NCBI GenBank assembly: GCA_017512705.1
Contig: JAFWEX010000026.1
Span: 62,001 to 126,000 of the forward strand
DNA: 64,000 nucleotides
DNA from: Paenibacillus sp.
GTDB taxonomy: Bacteria > Bacillota > Bacilli > Paenibacillales > Paenibacillaceae
Reading direction: 5' to 3'
Shown: piece after piece, positions 52,734 to 61,217 of the stretch
How the letters are laid out: every line of letters starts with the position of its first letter
Position numbering within the stretch: the stretch's first letter is position 1
The notes under the pieces: generated by a model
What the model was told of the DNA's origin: nothing
The model's input: the letters and a program-made list of their open reading frames with translations, nothing else
Database searches by the model: none
Made by a program: the position numbers and the translations under genes

Positions 52734-53843
52734 TTATTCTGCTCCTACATTCGTCAAACGAATAATACGGCGATAGTACAACGTATCCATCAGTTCCTCC
52801 CAATCCAGTTCACTCACATTCACATCCCTATAAAATACGGATGCCGCGGGCAGGTAGCCAAGTAGTGGACCTGTACCCTCGCAGATCAAGTTCCCACCAT
52901 CTCCACCTTTGGGCATCACTTCTCCATCTGGACCGAGTGTGAGTTCATAGTTATATGGATCTCCGGCAAACTGAACTCCAAAAAAGTTCGGCAGCTCCAA
53001 TTCATATCCATGCCTGTTTACTCCAGTAAGCATAGAAGAAGTTCTATCTGTATCTGTATCTCTATCTGTATTTGAATCTGAATCTATATCTATCCCTGTA
53101 TCGATAGACATTCGTTCAGCGTTCTCTGCATGATGGAGACTCCCAAAATGTTTCAATCTCAACGTGTAGTCGAAGCTGTCTCCCCAAGGGAATAATGTGC
53201 GACAGCCCCCGCCATAGATATACTCCCACTCATCTTCCGTCAACAAATCAAAGCCTGCTTCCTTTTCTTCCTTGATCACGTCTTCGATCTCGATCCCTTC
53301 ATTAAACCAGAGGATCTGAACCTTTCCTCCGTTATCTCGGATTAGCCGAAATTGCAGGTGAAGTTCATATTCATTTAGCCCCGATTGCTTGAATGCTACC
53401 AGTGCTTCAGGAAAATCTTCATGCTCCTGAGCATATGCTTCCTCTTCCGTTACTTCAATCCATCCTAGTGAGGTCGTCTCACACTCCACGAGCATCGGAC
53501 TAATATGGACTTCTCGCACGGGTGACATCTGGCTGGCAAGAAACATACCAACATCCTGAACACCATAGTTACTGGCTGCTTCATGCAGATCGGTAGAGGT
53601 TTTTTCATCCATTCCGTCCTGCCATTGCGACCAGCCTAACGTGACCTGACTGCCCGGAACAAAGACAAAACGTTGCCCCTCCTGTATAAATACGCCTGTC
53701 TGAGTCCGTTGGCCAAATCGTTCAAATGTCTGCAATCCCTCATAGGTCATGCCTTCCGGTAATTGACGAACCAGCTCACGCATCCATTTTTCTTTGTCCT
53801 GTGCATTCAACTCCTGCCACACATCCCGATCCCATGCGTCCAT
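52734..53843 (-). CDS. Formylglycine-generating-enzyme-like protein with Asp-rich repeat
   Basis: Protein of 369 residues. Several segments recall the sulfatase-modifying-factor (FGE/EgtB) fold: RFVFVPGSQVTLGW (58-71), PVREVHISPMLVECETTSLG (108-127) and LLTEDEWEYIYGGG with FPWGDSF (200-224). The catalytic residues of FGE cannot be mapped with confidence, so it may have lost activity. Residues 247-269 are a low-complexity Asp/Thr/Ser tract coded by a hexanucleotide-like repeat. AAGGTGGAG precedes the ATG. It is transcribed 71 bases after the DUF6138-like gene. Confidence 0.75.
   Translation of the reverse strand: MDAWDRDVWQELNAQDKEKWMRELVRQLPEGMTYEGLQTFERFGQRTQTGVFIQEGQRFVFVPGSQVTLGWSQWQDGMDEKTSTDLHEAASNYGVQDVGMFLASQMSPVREVHISPMLVECETTSLGWIEVTEEEAYAQEHEDFPEALVAFKQSGLNEYELHLQFRLIRDNGGKVQILWFNEGIEIEDVIKEEKEAGFDLLTEDEWEYIYGGGCRTLFPWGDSFDYTLRLKHFGSLHHAENAERMSIDTGIDIDSDSNTDRDTDTDRTSSMLTGVNRHGYELELPNFFGVQFAGDPYNYELTLGPDGEVMPKGGDGGNLICEGTGPLLGYLPAASVFYRDVNVSELDWEELMDTLYYRRIIRLTNVGAE
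53037..53105. repeat. Microsatellite-like repeat coding for an Asp-rich tract
   Basis: Imperfect copies of tatctg/tatctc (GATACA on the coding strand) make residues 247-269 of the FGE-like protein. It interrupts the fold-like regions and may vary in length. Confidence 0.8.
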
Positions 53844-53914
53844 CCACTCTCCACCTTTCCTTCTGCATATTGCTAGACTAGACTTGTTGGCAAGCTTATG
53901 ACGCCATACCCGTC

Positions 53915-55627
53915 CTACTTGTCTGCGGCCTGCAGCAGTTCCAGTAACAACTCTTTCCGTCTTCCCCCAGCCTTACGTGCCAGCGTTGCAAGCTTCTCCA
54001 CCTTGCCGAAGATCGGGTAAATGACATGTGCTGCTTCATAATGCTTGAGACTCTGAATCTGTCTAACCAGCAGTTCGAGTGTTTCATCATTCTCAAGCTC
54101 CTGCTGAATCTTCAGCTTCAGACTGTCGGTCGAACGCCGCAAGCTGGCGACTAATACAGGTACCGAGTTGACCGTTACACCATGTTTTTCCACAAAAGCA
54201 GCGGTGAATTTATCCTGGACTAATTGATGCTCATCATCCACTTCACCCATATAATATTCAACCAGTGGGAAATACCGCTCATTCACGAGTCCCAGCCCAA
54301 AAGTAGCATAGCTACCTGGCATACAGCTCTTCTCACTCTCGGTATCCTGATAGAACTCGAACTCTTGGATCGCCTCTCGCGCATACTCTTCCAGGAGTGG
54401 ATGCAGCTCTGGATATTCCAGTGCATTGGCAAAGAATCGATGGGTATCCGACTTCGCAAGTCCCTTGATCGGCAAATACTGTTTAACACTGGATTTGAGC
54501 TTGATCTTGTAATTTTTCGGAAATCCCTGCTTCAATAAATGAATGATAAAGGCAATCGCCTGCTGATAGGCCCCCGGTTCCTCCTTACGAATGTGAATGG
54601 TCATCAGAGCAAATACATCATTCGCCTTACATTCGACTTGTTCTGTTTTCACATGCATATCTTCCTTTGCATACGTCCCGCTACCTTCTGCTATCATGTT
54701 TGCCGCGCGCTTACTACCAAGTTCCTTAGCCAGTTCCAGGAAAGTAAGACCTCTGGATTTGCTGTAGCTCGGTTCAAAACGCAGAATCATGACCGCCACA
54801 TATAACAGCAGATCGATAGGTTGAGAGACACCGGCCTGATTCATGCTCTCACTTGAATGCTGTTCAGCATGCTCCATATCGCTGAATAGCACCGCTACAT
54901 CTGGCTTCAGTGTATATTCATTGGTACGATATGCTGAAGTCTGTACATCATAATACTGAGGTAAAAACTGTTTCTCTGCCCATCTCGTCACCGCACGAAT
55001 AATATAACCACGATGCTCCGCAAGTGCATCCTGTCGATCTTTGTTTAACTCTAGAATTCGGTCATACTGCCTGATCGTCCATGCTATATCCAACTCAGGG
55101 AATAATTTTGGATCAAGCAGATGATTCACCAAAAAGAAAGATTCCAATGGTTTTGTTGGATACGTACCATTCTCCAGCTTCTTATCGATGTATGTATGGA
55201 TATGCTCCATTAATTGCTGCCTTTTCTCTTCATTGATATATTCGAGCAACGTCAGCTCAAGTTCCCCTTCGGTCGTTGGGAATTTCCCACGAAAGGTGAA
55301 GCGATAGTCAATCGCAGGTGTATTCGCCAATTCGTCCAATCTTCCTCGGACAACCTCTACTAGTTTAGGCTGTATCTCCGTTCGCACCTGTTCCTTGGTA
55401 AAGATCCCTGCCTGCTTCGACTTGTATCCATCGTCCCACCCCAGATCTACACTGTCCACAATGGTCCGTCCAGGTCTGTAATCAAGCAGAATCTTATTGA
55501 ATACTCCCATTTGCAGGGTAGTTCGCTTCACCGTATCATCAAGATCGTTCCGCTTCGCCTGTTCATTAAACCATTCATGAAGGGCTGCAATCATCTCTTC
55601 CATGGCCTGATCATATTCTGTGCTCAT
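53915..55627 (-). CDS. DUF6138-like protein
   Basis: Soluble protein of 570 residues, mostly helical. Strongly marked segments are KQYLPIKGLAKSDTHRFF, ALEYPELHPLLEEYAREAI and MPGSYATFGLGLVNERYFP, which I associate with the DUF6138 group; I cannot confirm this by search. No signal peptide or membrane segment. GGAGG is upstream. First gene of a two-gene unit with the FGE-like gene. Function unknown. Confidence 0.75.
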   Translation of the reverse strand: MSTEYDQAMEEMIAALHEWFNEQAKRNDLDDTVKRTTLQMGVFNKILLDYRPGRTIVDSVDLGWDDGYKSKQAGIFTKEQVRTEIQPKLVEVVRGRLDELANTPAIDYRFTFRGKFPTTEGELELTLLEYINEEKRQQLMEHIHTYIDKKLENGTYPTKPLESFFLVNHLLDPKLFPELDIAWTIRQYDRILELNKDRQDALAEHRGYIIRAVTRWAEKQFLPQYYDVQTSAYRTNEYTLKPDVAVLFSDMEHAEQHSSESMNQAGVSQPIDLLLYVAVMILRFEPSYSKSRGLTFLELAKELGSKRAANMIAEGSGTYAKEDMHVKTEQVECKANDVFALMTIHIRKEEPGAYQQAIAFIIHLLKQGFPKNYKIKLKSSVKQYLPIKGLAKSDTHRFFANALEYPELHPLLEEYAREAIQEFEFYQDTESEKSCMPGSYATFGLGLVNERYFPLVEYYMGEVDDEHQLVQDKFTAAFVEKHGVTVNSVPVLVASLRRSTDSLKLKIQQELENDETLELLVRQIQSLKHYEAAHVIYPIFGKVEKLATLARKAGGRRKELLLELLQAADK

Positions 55628-55804
55628 CTGAATTCCTCCCTTACTAAATTGAATTCTCCCCTGTATCTACCATTCTTCTATTAAACGGATGATTCGCAAC
55701 TCTACCGATATATACACATATTATTGATCTTCGTATATCACCTGTCATTTTACTCTCTGAAACCCACCTGGAACAATAAGACTTACGTACGGTTGTTCGC
55801 CAGC

Positions 55805-55849
55805 AAAAAGATCTAGGGTTTCCTATACCTGTCTATATCCTCCTAGATC
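55805..55849 (-). terminator. Orphan minus-strand terminator 1
   Basis: GATCTAGG pairs with CCTAGATC, followed on the minus strand by TTTTTGC. No minus-strand gene is seen upstream of it within the 535-base gap 55628-56162. Confidence 0.7.
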
Positions 55850-55855
55850 AGACAG

Positions 55856-55898
55856 TAAAAACACCGGAATCAGACGTTTCTCCGCCCAAATCCGGTGT
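55856..55898 (-). terminator. Orphan minus-strand terminator 2
   Basis: ACACCGGA pairs with TCCGGTGT, followed on the minus strand by TTTTTAC. As with the neighbour, no gene is visible upstream on this strand. Bases 55900-56160 show no supported gene; they could hold a small RNA or a lost gene. Confidence 0.7.
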
Positions 55899-56162
55899 AT
55901 TCATGAAACATGCTGCTCTCTTGCACTACTTTAGTCTGATTAATCTGATGAATCATTCACCCTATGAATTAGCTGTTTTAAAGCAATCGCTTACTTCCGC
56001 TGTTAGATTATTCTGGTCCTTAGATTTCTCACTCTCGTTCCGTTTGGAAAATAAAACGATTTTGTCCTAGGTATAAACATTAAGTGAATTCAAGCCGATA
56101 TTACTTAAGCACTTTGTTAGAAGAAATACATAATGAGATACTACTGAAAGGATGGATTTAGT

Positions 56163-57662
56163 TTGAGATTCAAGAAAAGCATTAGTTTATTAACTGGTTT
56201 CACCATTGCATTAACTTTGCTAGGAGGTACATCCCACGCAGCCACTCCAAATTTTGAGCAAGGTTCTGGTTACTCGATCGGTGGATACGATCTTGAAGCG
56301 GTACAGCCCACGAATTTTAACTGGACAAGAAAATCAAGATTTGATGCTATTGATGGGAACTTTATAGAGAAGTGGAGTATTCTTGGAACAAACGGAGGAT
56401 ACCCTGCAGTAATTAGTAAAGATGGCACAATCTATACTTCGAGCTCAGGTATTAATGCAACTTCGCCTCAAGGTTCTCCTTTATGGACATTCAAAGACGC
56501 AACAAACCAGCCCGTTATCGGCAGTGATGGATTAATATATGCGACAGGTGGAAACACATTTTATGCGATAAACCCAGATGGAACCTTAAATTGGAAAATA
56601 ACATTCAATGGATCTGTGAGAGAATTTGCTATTGACAATGGTAATGTTGCATATTTAGGAAGTAATAGTGGAAATCTCTATGCTATCAATCTTACTACTC
56701 AAAAGTTGGAATGGACCTACGCCTTGAAAGATTCATACAACAGTCATCCAACTGTCTCTTCTGACGGAACCATATATGTGCAGCACAGTAATTCTGGTTT
56801 AAGACTATCGGCTATTAACCCTAGCGGAACATTGAAATGGAGTAAACAGTTAAATCAAGTCTCAGGGAACCAAAATCCCTTGAGAAGAGGCTCTCCTTTA
56901 ATCGATAAAGACGGAAACATTTATGTTATGAGTACGGGAGATGATAGTACCATATACTCTGTCAGTTCTGCCGGAGACCTTAACTGGACTTTGAAATTAG
57001 ACAGGACTGCTTCCGGTCTTATATTGGATGAAAAAAGAAATATAATCTATGCCGGAACCTCAGTGTTAACAGCTATTTCTCCGGATGGAACCGTTAAGTG
57101 GGAAAGCGATAAACTAAGTGCTCTTCCAAGTAGTATTATCTTGGATAGTTCCGGAATGATCTACCTTAGTAACGGCGTTCATGGGGTCTCCTTAATCACA
57201 CCTGAAGGTAAAATCCTTTCAACATTTAACCTTGGTACTACTGAATATATCTCCATTGCTGAAAATGGTGATCTCGTTATAACAGGAGCTGGAGTAAGAG
57301 TCATTACAGGAACCAATGATCTACATGAGTCGGATTTCCCAATTGGTACGGAAACTCCTACAGATCCAGAGGATCCAACGGACCCAGAATACCCTAATCC
57401 AGAGACGCCTGATCCAGGATCACCTAATCCTGTAGGGGATCGTGCTATCTTTGTACTGACCCTAAGCAATGGCACTGTTAAAGAATACGATCTCTCTATG
57501 GATGAAGTACAAAGATTTATTAGATGGTATGAAACTAGAGCAGTAGGCGGGCCAATTACGTTTGCCATTAACAAACATAGCAATAACATTGGTCCCTTCA
57601 AGCAAAGACAGGACTACATCATTTACGACAAAATTATTACTTTCGAGGTAAATGAATATTAA
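56163..57662 (+). CDS. Secreted PQQ-like beta-propeller repeat protein
   Basis: Exported protein of 499 residues with a signal peptide (about 1-26, ending THSHA-like SHAATP). About eight repeats of the PQQ-binding-like beta-propeller kind (DGTIYTSS, DGLIYATGG, NLYAINLTTQKLEWTY, DGTLNWK) follow. A Pro/Asp/Thr-rich linker (about 394-420) leads to a C-terminal module ending KQRQDYIIYDKIITFEVNEY, which recurs in other Paenibacillus surface proteins. The start is TTG with AAAGGA upstream. Visibly AT-richer than its neighbours. Ligand or partner is unknown. Confidence 0.88.
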   Translation: MRFKKSISLLTGFTIALTLLGGTSHAATPNFEQGSGYSIGGYDLEAVQPTNFNWTRKSRFDAIDGNFIEKWSILGTNGGYPAVISKDGTIYTSSSGINATSPQGSPLWTFKDATNQPVIGSDGLIYATGGNTFYAINPDGTLNWKITFNGSVREFAIDNGNVAYLGSNSGNLYAINLTTQKLEWTYALKDSYNSHPTVSSDGTIYVQHSNSGLRLSAINPSGTLKWSKQLNQVSGNQNPLRRGSPLIDKDGNIYVMSTGDDSTIYSVSSAGDLNWTLKLDRTASGLILDEKRNIIYAGTSVLTAISPDGTVKWESDKLSALPSSIILDSSGMIYLSNGVHGVSLITPEGKILSTFNLGTTEYISIAENGDLVITGAGVRVITGTNDLHESDFPIGTETPTDPEDPTDPEYPNPETPDPGSPNPVGDRAIFVLTLSNGTVKEYDLSMDEVQRFIRWYETRAVGGPITFAINKHSNNIGPFKQRQDYIIYDKIITFEVNEY

Positions 57663-57670
57663 TATCTATG

Positions 57671-57698
57671 AGACCACCATCACTGGTGGTCTTTTATT
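57671..57698 (+). terminator. Terminator after the beta-propeller gene
   Basis: AGACCACC/GGTGGTCT stem with a 6-nt loop followed by TTTTATTTTATT. Confidence 0.9.
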
Positions 57699-57818
57699 TT
57701 ATTATTTTGCAGCGTAATTCAACGTAGGAAGGAATCCTTTTAGATTCTTGTTTACCAAACGGTTATATTCATTAATCAACTCATCCAAAACCATTATAAT
57801 ATTCGGAACAACCTTAAA

Positions 57819-58841
57819 TCACCTTAAACCAATGTCACCAAAGCGATTGCCTATCGTCTCTGGTAAGGCACGTTTAATGGCATCTATTGCACGTTGTTCC
57901 GTCGCTCCTGCCTTCCGAATAAGCTCAATCACACGTTGCACACACTTCGGTTCTCTTGAATCCCAAGATATGAAGTCATCTACTACCTCAACGATCATTG
58001 TATACAAGTTTGCGAGTAACTTATACTGGTCTATGAGCTGATCCATTTGATTGGAAAGATGCCCAAGTCCTGCAACATAAGAGGCAATATCCCATCTTGA
58101 ATTGGCATAATAGCGAATTACAGTTGCCGCTTGTTCTGCGTCATATTCTCCTGATTGCAAAGCAGCATCCATAGCAGCATACGCAGCCGCCCCACAGGCA
58201 TAATCTTGAATAGGCAGCATGTAGTCATGGGTTTCCCATTTGTACACGGCCTGGATTAACGATTCCTTGCAGACCTCCCATCGATCTATGGGTGTACAGG
58301 CTTCCAGCACCTGATAGTACCAGTAGGGCGTACTGTTCCGACCAAACGAATCATAGGGAAGACAAATGCATTCATCGCCTCTATTTTCACAGATGAACAG
58401 CACCCGTTCCACATCATCATATCCAGTAACAACGACGAATTGATCATGCCAGAGAATGGCACCTATACCCCGATCAATGGAAGCTTTGATATCCAGCAGA
58501 GCATGCTTCTGATAGAGGGGAAAGGTTGGTTCGAACGAAAATCCCGCTGCTTGGCTCGCAGTCACACCAATGAAGTCAGCTGCGACAAAGTTCTCTGTCA
58601 TCCAGTTGTATGCGGAGATTGACTCTGCCGTCAGACGCCGATTCACCACTAATCGGAAGGCATTTGCTGTCATACCTGCAATCATGTGGTGTGGGAGATC
58701 CGTCCACTGTTTATGTGATAAAATGCGATGCATCGCATCTGTATACGTGCTCACGCCTCTCCATGACCCGTGTACATCAGCAGAATTCGCAGCTTTCCGG
58801 GATTGAATCCAGTCCCGCAATACTACTTTTGCAACCATCAT
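57819..58841 (-). CDS. Unknown protein with C39-like (BtrH-like) fold, paralog A
   Basis: Soluble protein of 340 residues; the ATG at 58841 or the ATG beside it follows AAAGGAG. The first half shows the pattern of papain-like C39/BtrH proteins (ILSHKQWTDLPHHMIAGMTANAF, GIGAILWHDQFVVVTGYDD, VLFICENRG), with the usual Gly-Tyr-Asp-Asp turn. The second half is helical. The expected catalytic Cys and His are not evident (VVVTGYDD has no His), so it may be a pseudo-enzyme or an acyl-carrier/transfer protein. Cotranscribed with paralog B (58866-59864) and a WYL regulator. Confidence 0.72.
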   Translation of the reverse strand: MMVAKVVLRDWIQSRKAANSADVHGSWRGVSTYTDAMHRILSHKQWTDLPHHMIAGMTANAFRLVVNRRLTAESISAYNWMTENFVAADFIGVTASQAAGFSFEPTFPLYQKHALLDIKASIDRGIGAILWHDQFVVVTGYDDVERVLFICENRGDECICLPYDSFGRNSTPYWYYQVLEACTPIDRWEVCKESLIQAVYKWETHDYMLPIQDYACGAAAYAAMDAALQSGEYDAEQAATVIRYYANSRWDIASYVAGLGHLSNQMDQLIDQYKLLANLYTMIVEVVDDFISWDSREPKCVQRVIELIRKAGATEQRAIDAIKRALPETIGNRFGDIGLR

Positions 58842-58865
58842 CCTTCACTCCTTTCCTCAATCATC

Positions 58866-59864
58866 CTATCGTGCGGAATGTGCTCCCCACCTTGGTATAG
58901 TCGACCGTTTCAGGTCAGGGTACTTCCTGGATATCTCTCGAAAATAATCAACAGCCTGATCTTCCAGTGCCTTCGCCTTCACTAATACTTGTGCTAGATC
59001 TTCTGTGGTGTCTGGTCGCAAGAGACGTCTATCCTTCTGCTGAACTATATATCCTTTCATTTGGTCAATCAGCGTCCCAAGCTGTTCATAACATGCACAA
59101 GCCTGCTCCAGTTCGTTCCATGTTCCTCGAACATCCTGCAGATACATCCGGATTTCGGTTCGAGAATGGCAGAAGGATTCCAAAATATAAGCCGCACCAG
59201 ATTCATCGAAATCCCCACTCCGCAAGGCCTGTATCCACGCATCATATGCCTGCCTACCTGAAGCAATATTACGATCAGGCAGTAGGCGATAGGGGGTATC
59301 CCAATCCTCAATCGCCAGTCGCAGAGATTCAAGCAGCATCTGATCTTCAGGGATGCGGACCTGATCAGCAAACACCTGGCAGTACCAAAATCCGGTGAAA
59401 TTCAAGCCAAAATTATCATACAGCAAAATCTCCGGTTCCTTACTCCGTCCGTCCTGCACATAAAAGATGCGGTCACTGTCATCGTATCCATGAATAACAC
59501 CGAACTCAGGAATCCAGTAAATCACACCAGTGCCTTCACCAAGACTACGTCTTACCCAATTCACTGCATCCTGCTGGTAATAACGGAACGTGGAATGACG
59601 TGTGCGTCCACCATCCCAGATCGTGAATATCCCCAGGTTATCTATTCCCGGTCGATGCGCTTCACCCCATTGTCCATATGCTGTAACCGATAGGGGAAGT
59701 AGTCTGCGATGGATCGCCAGCTTAAAAGCCATGCCTGTATATCCAGCAAGTAAATACTTCGAACCTTGAAACTGACCCGTGTGAGTGAGTATTGCATGCA
59801 GGCTATCCACGTACGATTTGGACTCCCGTTTCATAATAAGGTTATCTAAAATAATCTCAGCCAA
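58866..59864 (-). CDS. Unknown protein with C39-like (BtrH-like) fold, paralog B
   Basis: Soluble protein of 332 residues from a TTG at 59864, with AGGAGGAG upstream. It aligns along its whole length with paralog A (ILTHTGQF, LAIHRRLLPLSVTAYGQW, GVIHGYDDSDRIFYV, ALRSGDFDESG), but has a His in GVIHGYDD where paralog A has a Thr. The two may be a working pair with one active and one inactive copy. A nearby N-terminal Cys nucleophile was not seen. Function unknown. Confidence 0.72.
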   Translation of the reverse strand: MAEIILDNLIMKRESKSYVDSLHAILTHTGQFQGSKYLLAGYTGMAFKLAIHRRLLPLSVTAYGQWGEAHRPGIDNLGIFTIWDGGRTRHSTFRYYQQDAVNWVRRSLGEGTGVIYWIPEFGVIHGYDDSDRIFYVQDGRSKEPEILLYDNFGLNFTGFWYCQVFADQVRIPEDQMLLESLRLAIEDWDTPYRLLPDRNIASGRQAYDAWIQALRSGDFDESGAAYILESFCHSRTEIRMYLQDVRGTWNELEQACACYEQLGTLIDQMKGYIVQQKDRRLLRPDTTEDLAQVLVKAKALEDQAVDYFREISRKYPDLKRSTIPRWGAHSAR

Positions 59865-59892
59865 GGAAGTATCTCCTCCTCTCCATGCGGGT

Positions 59893-60813
59893 TTATTCCA
59901 CGTTTTGCTTACGTTGTATCGTGAGCCTACCCATTAATTCTTCTGCATGTTGCTGAAGCTTACGTCTAAGCCACCCTGGAGATAGAAGTTCCTCCCATTC
60001 GCTAATAAACAAATGCTGCAAGAAAGCGTCCGTGTCATAAAATTCAACTGAATAAATCTGATCTTGCCTTGCCCGAATGCGATACCCCTGCCATAGTTCA
60101 ATTTGCTGCAATTCCTTCAATCGAATCTCAGCTATAAACGGTTTACGCACAGGCAGTGGTTCTTCCCATCCACCTAGCAGCACGTCTGACCTGCACTCAA
60201 ATCTTTCATCTAAGTTCGATACATGAATAACGCCTTCCAATCGAATCGCCACTTGATTCACAGGGTCTGTTTCATAACCCACAACGTAATCTGCGTTAAA
60301 CTGAGATATCATCTTCAATGGACAAAAAGAAAACTGCCGTTCTCCATCGTGATCCCTGTAATGAATATGTACTTTACGCAAGTCAGTGATAGCATGGGAC
60401 AACAATTCGAAAGATTGCAGCTGCTTCGGTTGCGCCGAAAACACTGGAATCTCGCTACTTCCTACCTTCTGTTCTTCTAAAGTAAAACGCTCCAGCAAAT
60501 GTGCTACACGTTTCAACGTGTCAGCTTGATCATAATCATAGTGTCGATAGCGATGCGCCAGATATTTCAGCACACGCTGCTCTTCTTCGGTCATATACAA
60601 ATGGGGCAAACGAAACGTCTGATCCTCATAACAATAGCCCCGATATTTCGCCATATACATCAAAGGGGCTCGCAGAGAGCTAGCCATATATTCAATATCA
60701 CGCTGAGCCTGACGACGGGAGATTTCAAATTCACGGGCGAGCCAACTACTGTTCGGAAAACGTCCACTCCGAATCTGTTCATCAAACCAATGAATCCGAT
60801 GCATATTACTCAC
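59893..60813 (-). CDS. WYL-domain transcriptional regulator
   Basis: DNA-binding regulator, 306 residues from a GTG at 60813 with AAGGGGG seven bases upstream. N-terminal helix-turn-helix (HWFDEQIRSGRFPNSSWLAREFEISRRQAQRDIEYM), then a linker and a WYL domain (VHIHYRDHDGERQFSFCPLKMI, YVVGYETD) that binds nucleotides or nucleic acids. It is the first gene of a three-gene operon with the two C39-like proteins, separated by 28 bases. WYL regulators often guard defence or specialised-metabolism genes. Confidence 0.88.
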   Translation of the reverse strand: MSNMHRIHWFDEQIRSGRFPNSSWLAREFEISRRQAQRDIEYMASSLRAPLMYMAKYRGYCYEDQTFRLPHLYMTEEEQRVLKYLAHRYRHYDYDQADTLKRVAHLLERFTLEEQKVGSSEIPVFSAQPKQLQSFELLSHAITDLRKVHIHYRDHDGERQFSFCPLKMISQFNADYVVGYETDPVNQVAIRLEGVIHVSNLDERFECRSDVLLGGWEEPLPVRKPFIAEIRLKELQQIELWQGYRIRARQDQIYSVEFYDTDAFLQHLFISEWEELLSPGWLRRKLQQHAEELMGRLTIQRKQNVE

Positions 60814-60896
60814 TTGCCCGCCCCCTTCTCAGTCAATTCTAATATATTCCATTATATCAAAAGACATGGCCCGTTCCGAAGAACAGGCCAGTTTTG

Positions 60897-61085
60897 TTAT
60901 ACGTGTGCTATGTCCACTCTGGATTGCACTGCTTTGGAACATTTCTTGCATACTTTTAGACTTGTACCGTCTGTTTTCGTTTGCGTATACAACAATTTAA
61001 TTCGAGTACTATTGCACACCGGGCATGTTCCTCGACCCCTGGAAGGAAGACTCCACAAGACACGTCCTCTTTTGGTTTTTGCCAA
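60897..61085 (-). CDS. Small zinc-ribbon protein
   Basis: Protein of 62 residues from the TTG at 61085, with AAAGAGG about ten bases upstream; the resulting N-terminus MAKTKRGRVLWSLPSRGRG is basic and compact. Two Cys pairs, CPVC and CKKC, make a zinc ribbon. A TATAAT box at 61129-61134 would start transcription near 61122, which supports this start over the upstream ATG codons. Function unknown; nucleic-acid binding is likely. Confidence 0.75.
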   Translation of the reverse strand: MAKTKRGRVLWSLPSRGRGTCPVCNSTRIKLLYTQTKTDGTSLKVCKKCSKAVQSRVDIAHV

Positions 61086-61128
61086 TGGTTGTGAACCTCT
61101 TTTCAATATGGTTTGTGTGTTCACCGTT

Positions 61129-61163
61129 ATTATATAGTGCATGGTACGACACAAAGTGTCGTA
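61129..61163 (-). promoter_or_regulatory. Promoter and inverted-repeat operator of the zinc-ribbon gene
   Basis: TATAAT (61129-61134 on the minus strand) has a weak -35, ACTTTG (61152-61157), 17 bp away. A perfect 8-bp inverted repeat, TACGACAC/GTGTCGTA with a 3-nt centre (61145-61163), covers the -35 region. A regulator is likely but cannot be named. Confidence 0.55.
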
Positions 61164-61189
61164 TGAGTATTCGATCAATAAAAATGTCC

Positions 61190-61213
61190 TCTCTTCGAAT
61201 GGAAGAAAGGACA
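61190..61213 (-). terminator. arsR-type gene terminator
   Basis: TGTCCT/AGGACA with an inner TCTTC/GAAGA pair, followed on the minus strand by TTTTTATT. It lies directly after the ArsR stop codon at 61218. Confidence 0.85.
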
Positions 61214-61217
61214 ACAT

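Noticed and set aside
61085-61217. Longer zinc-ribbon protein starting at 61217 or 61142
   Set aside because: The first part overlaps the ArsR terminator, and neither ATG has a ribosome site; the TTG at 61085 fits better.
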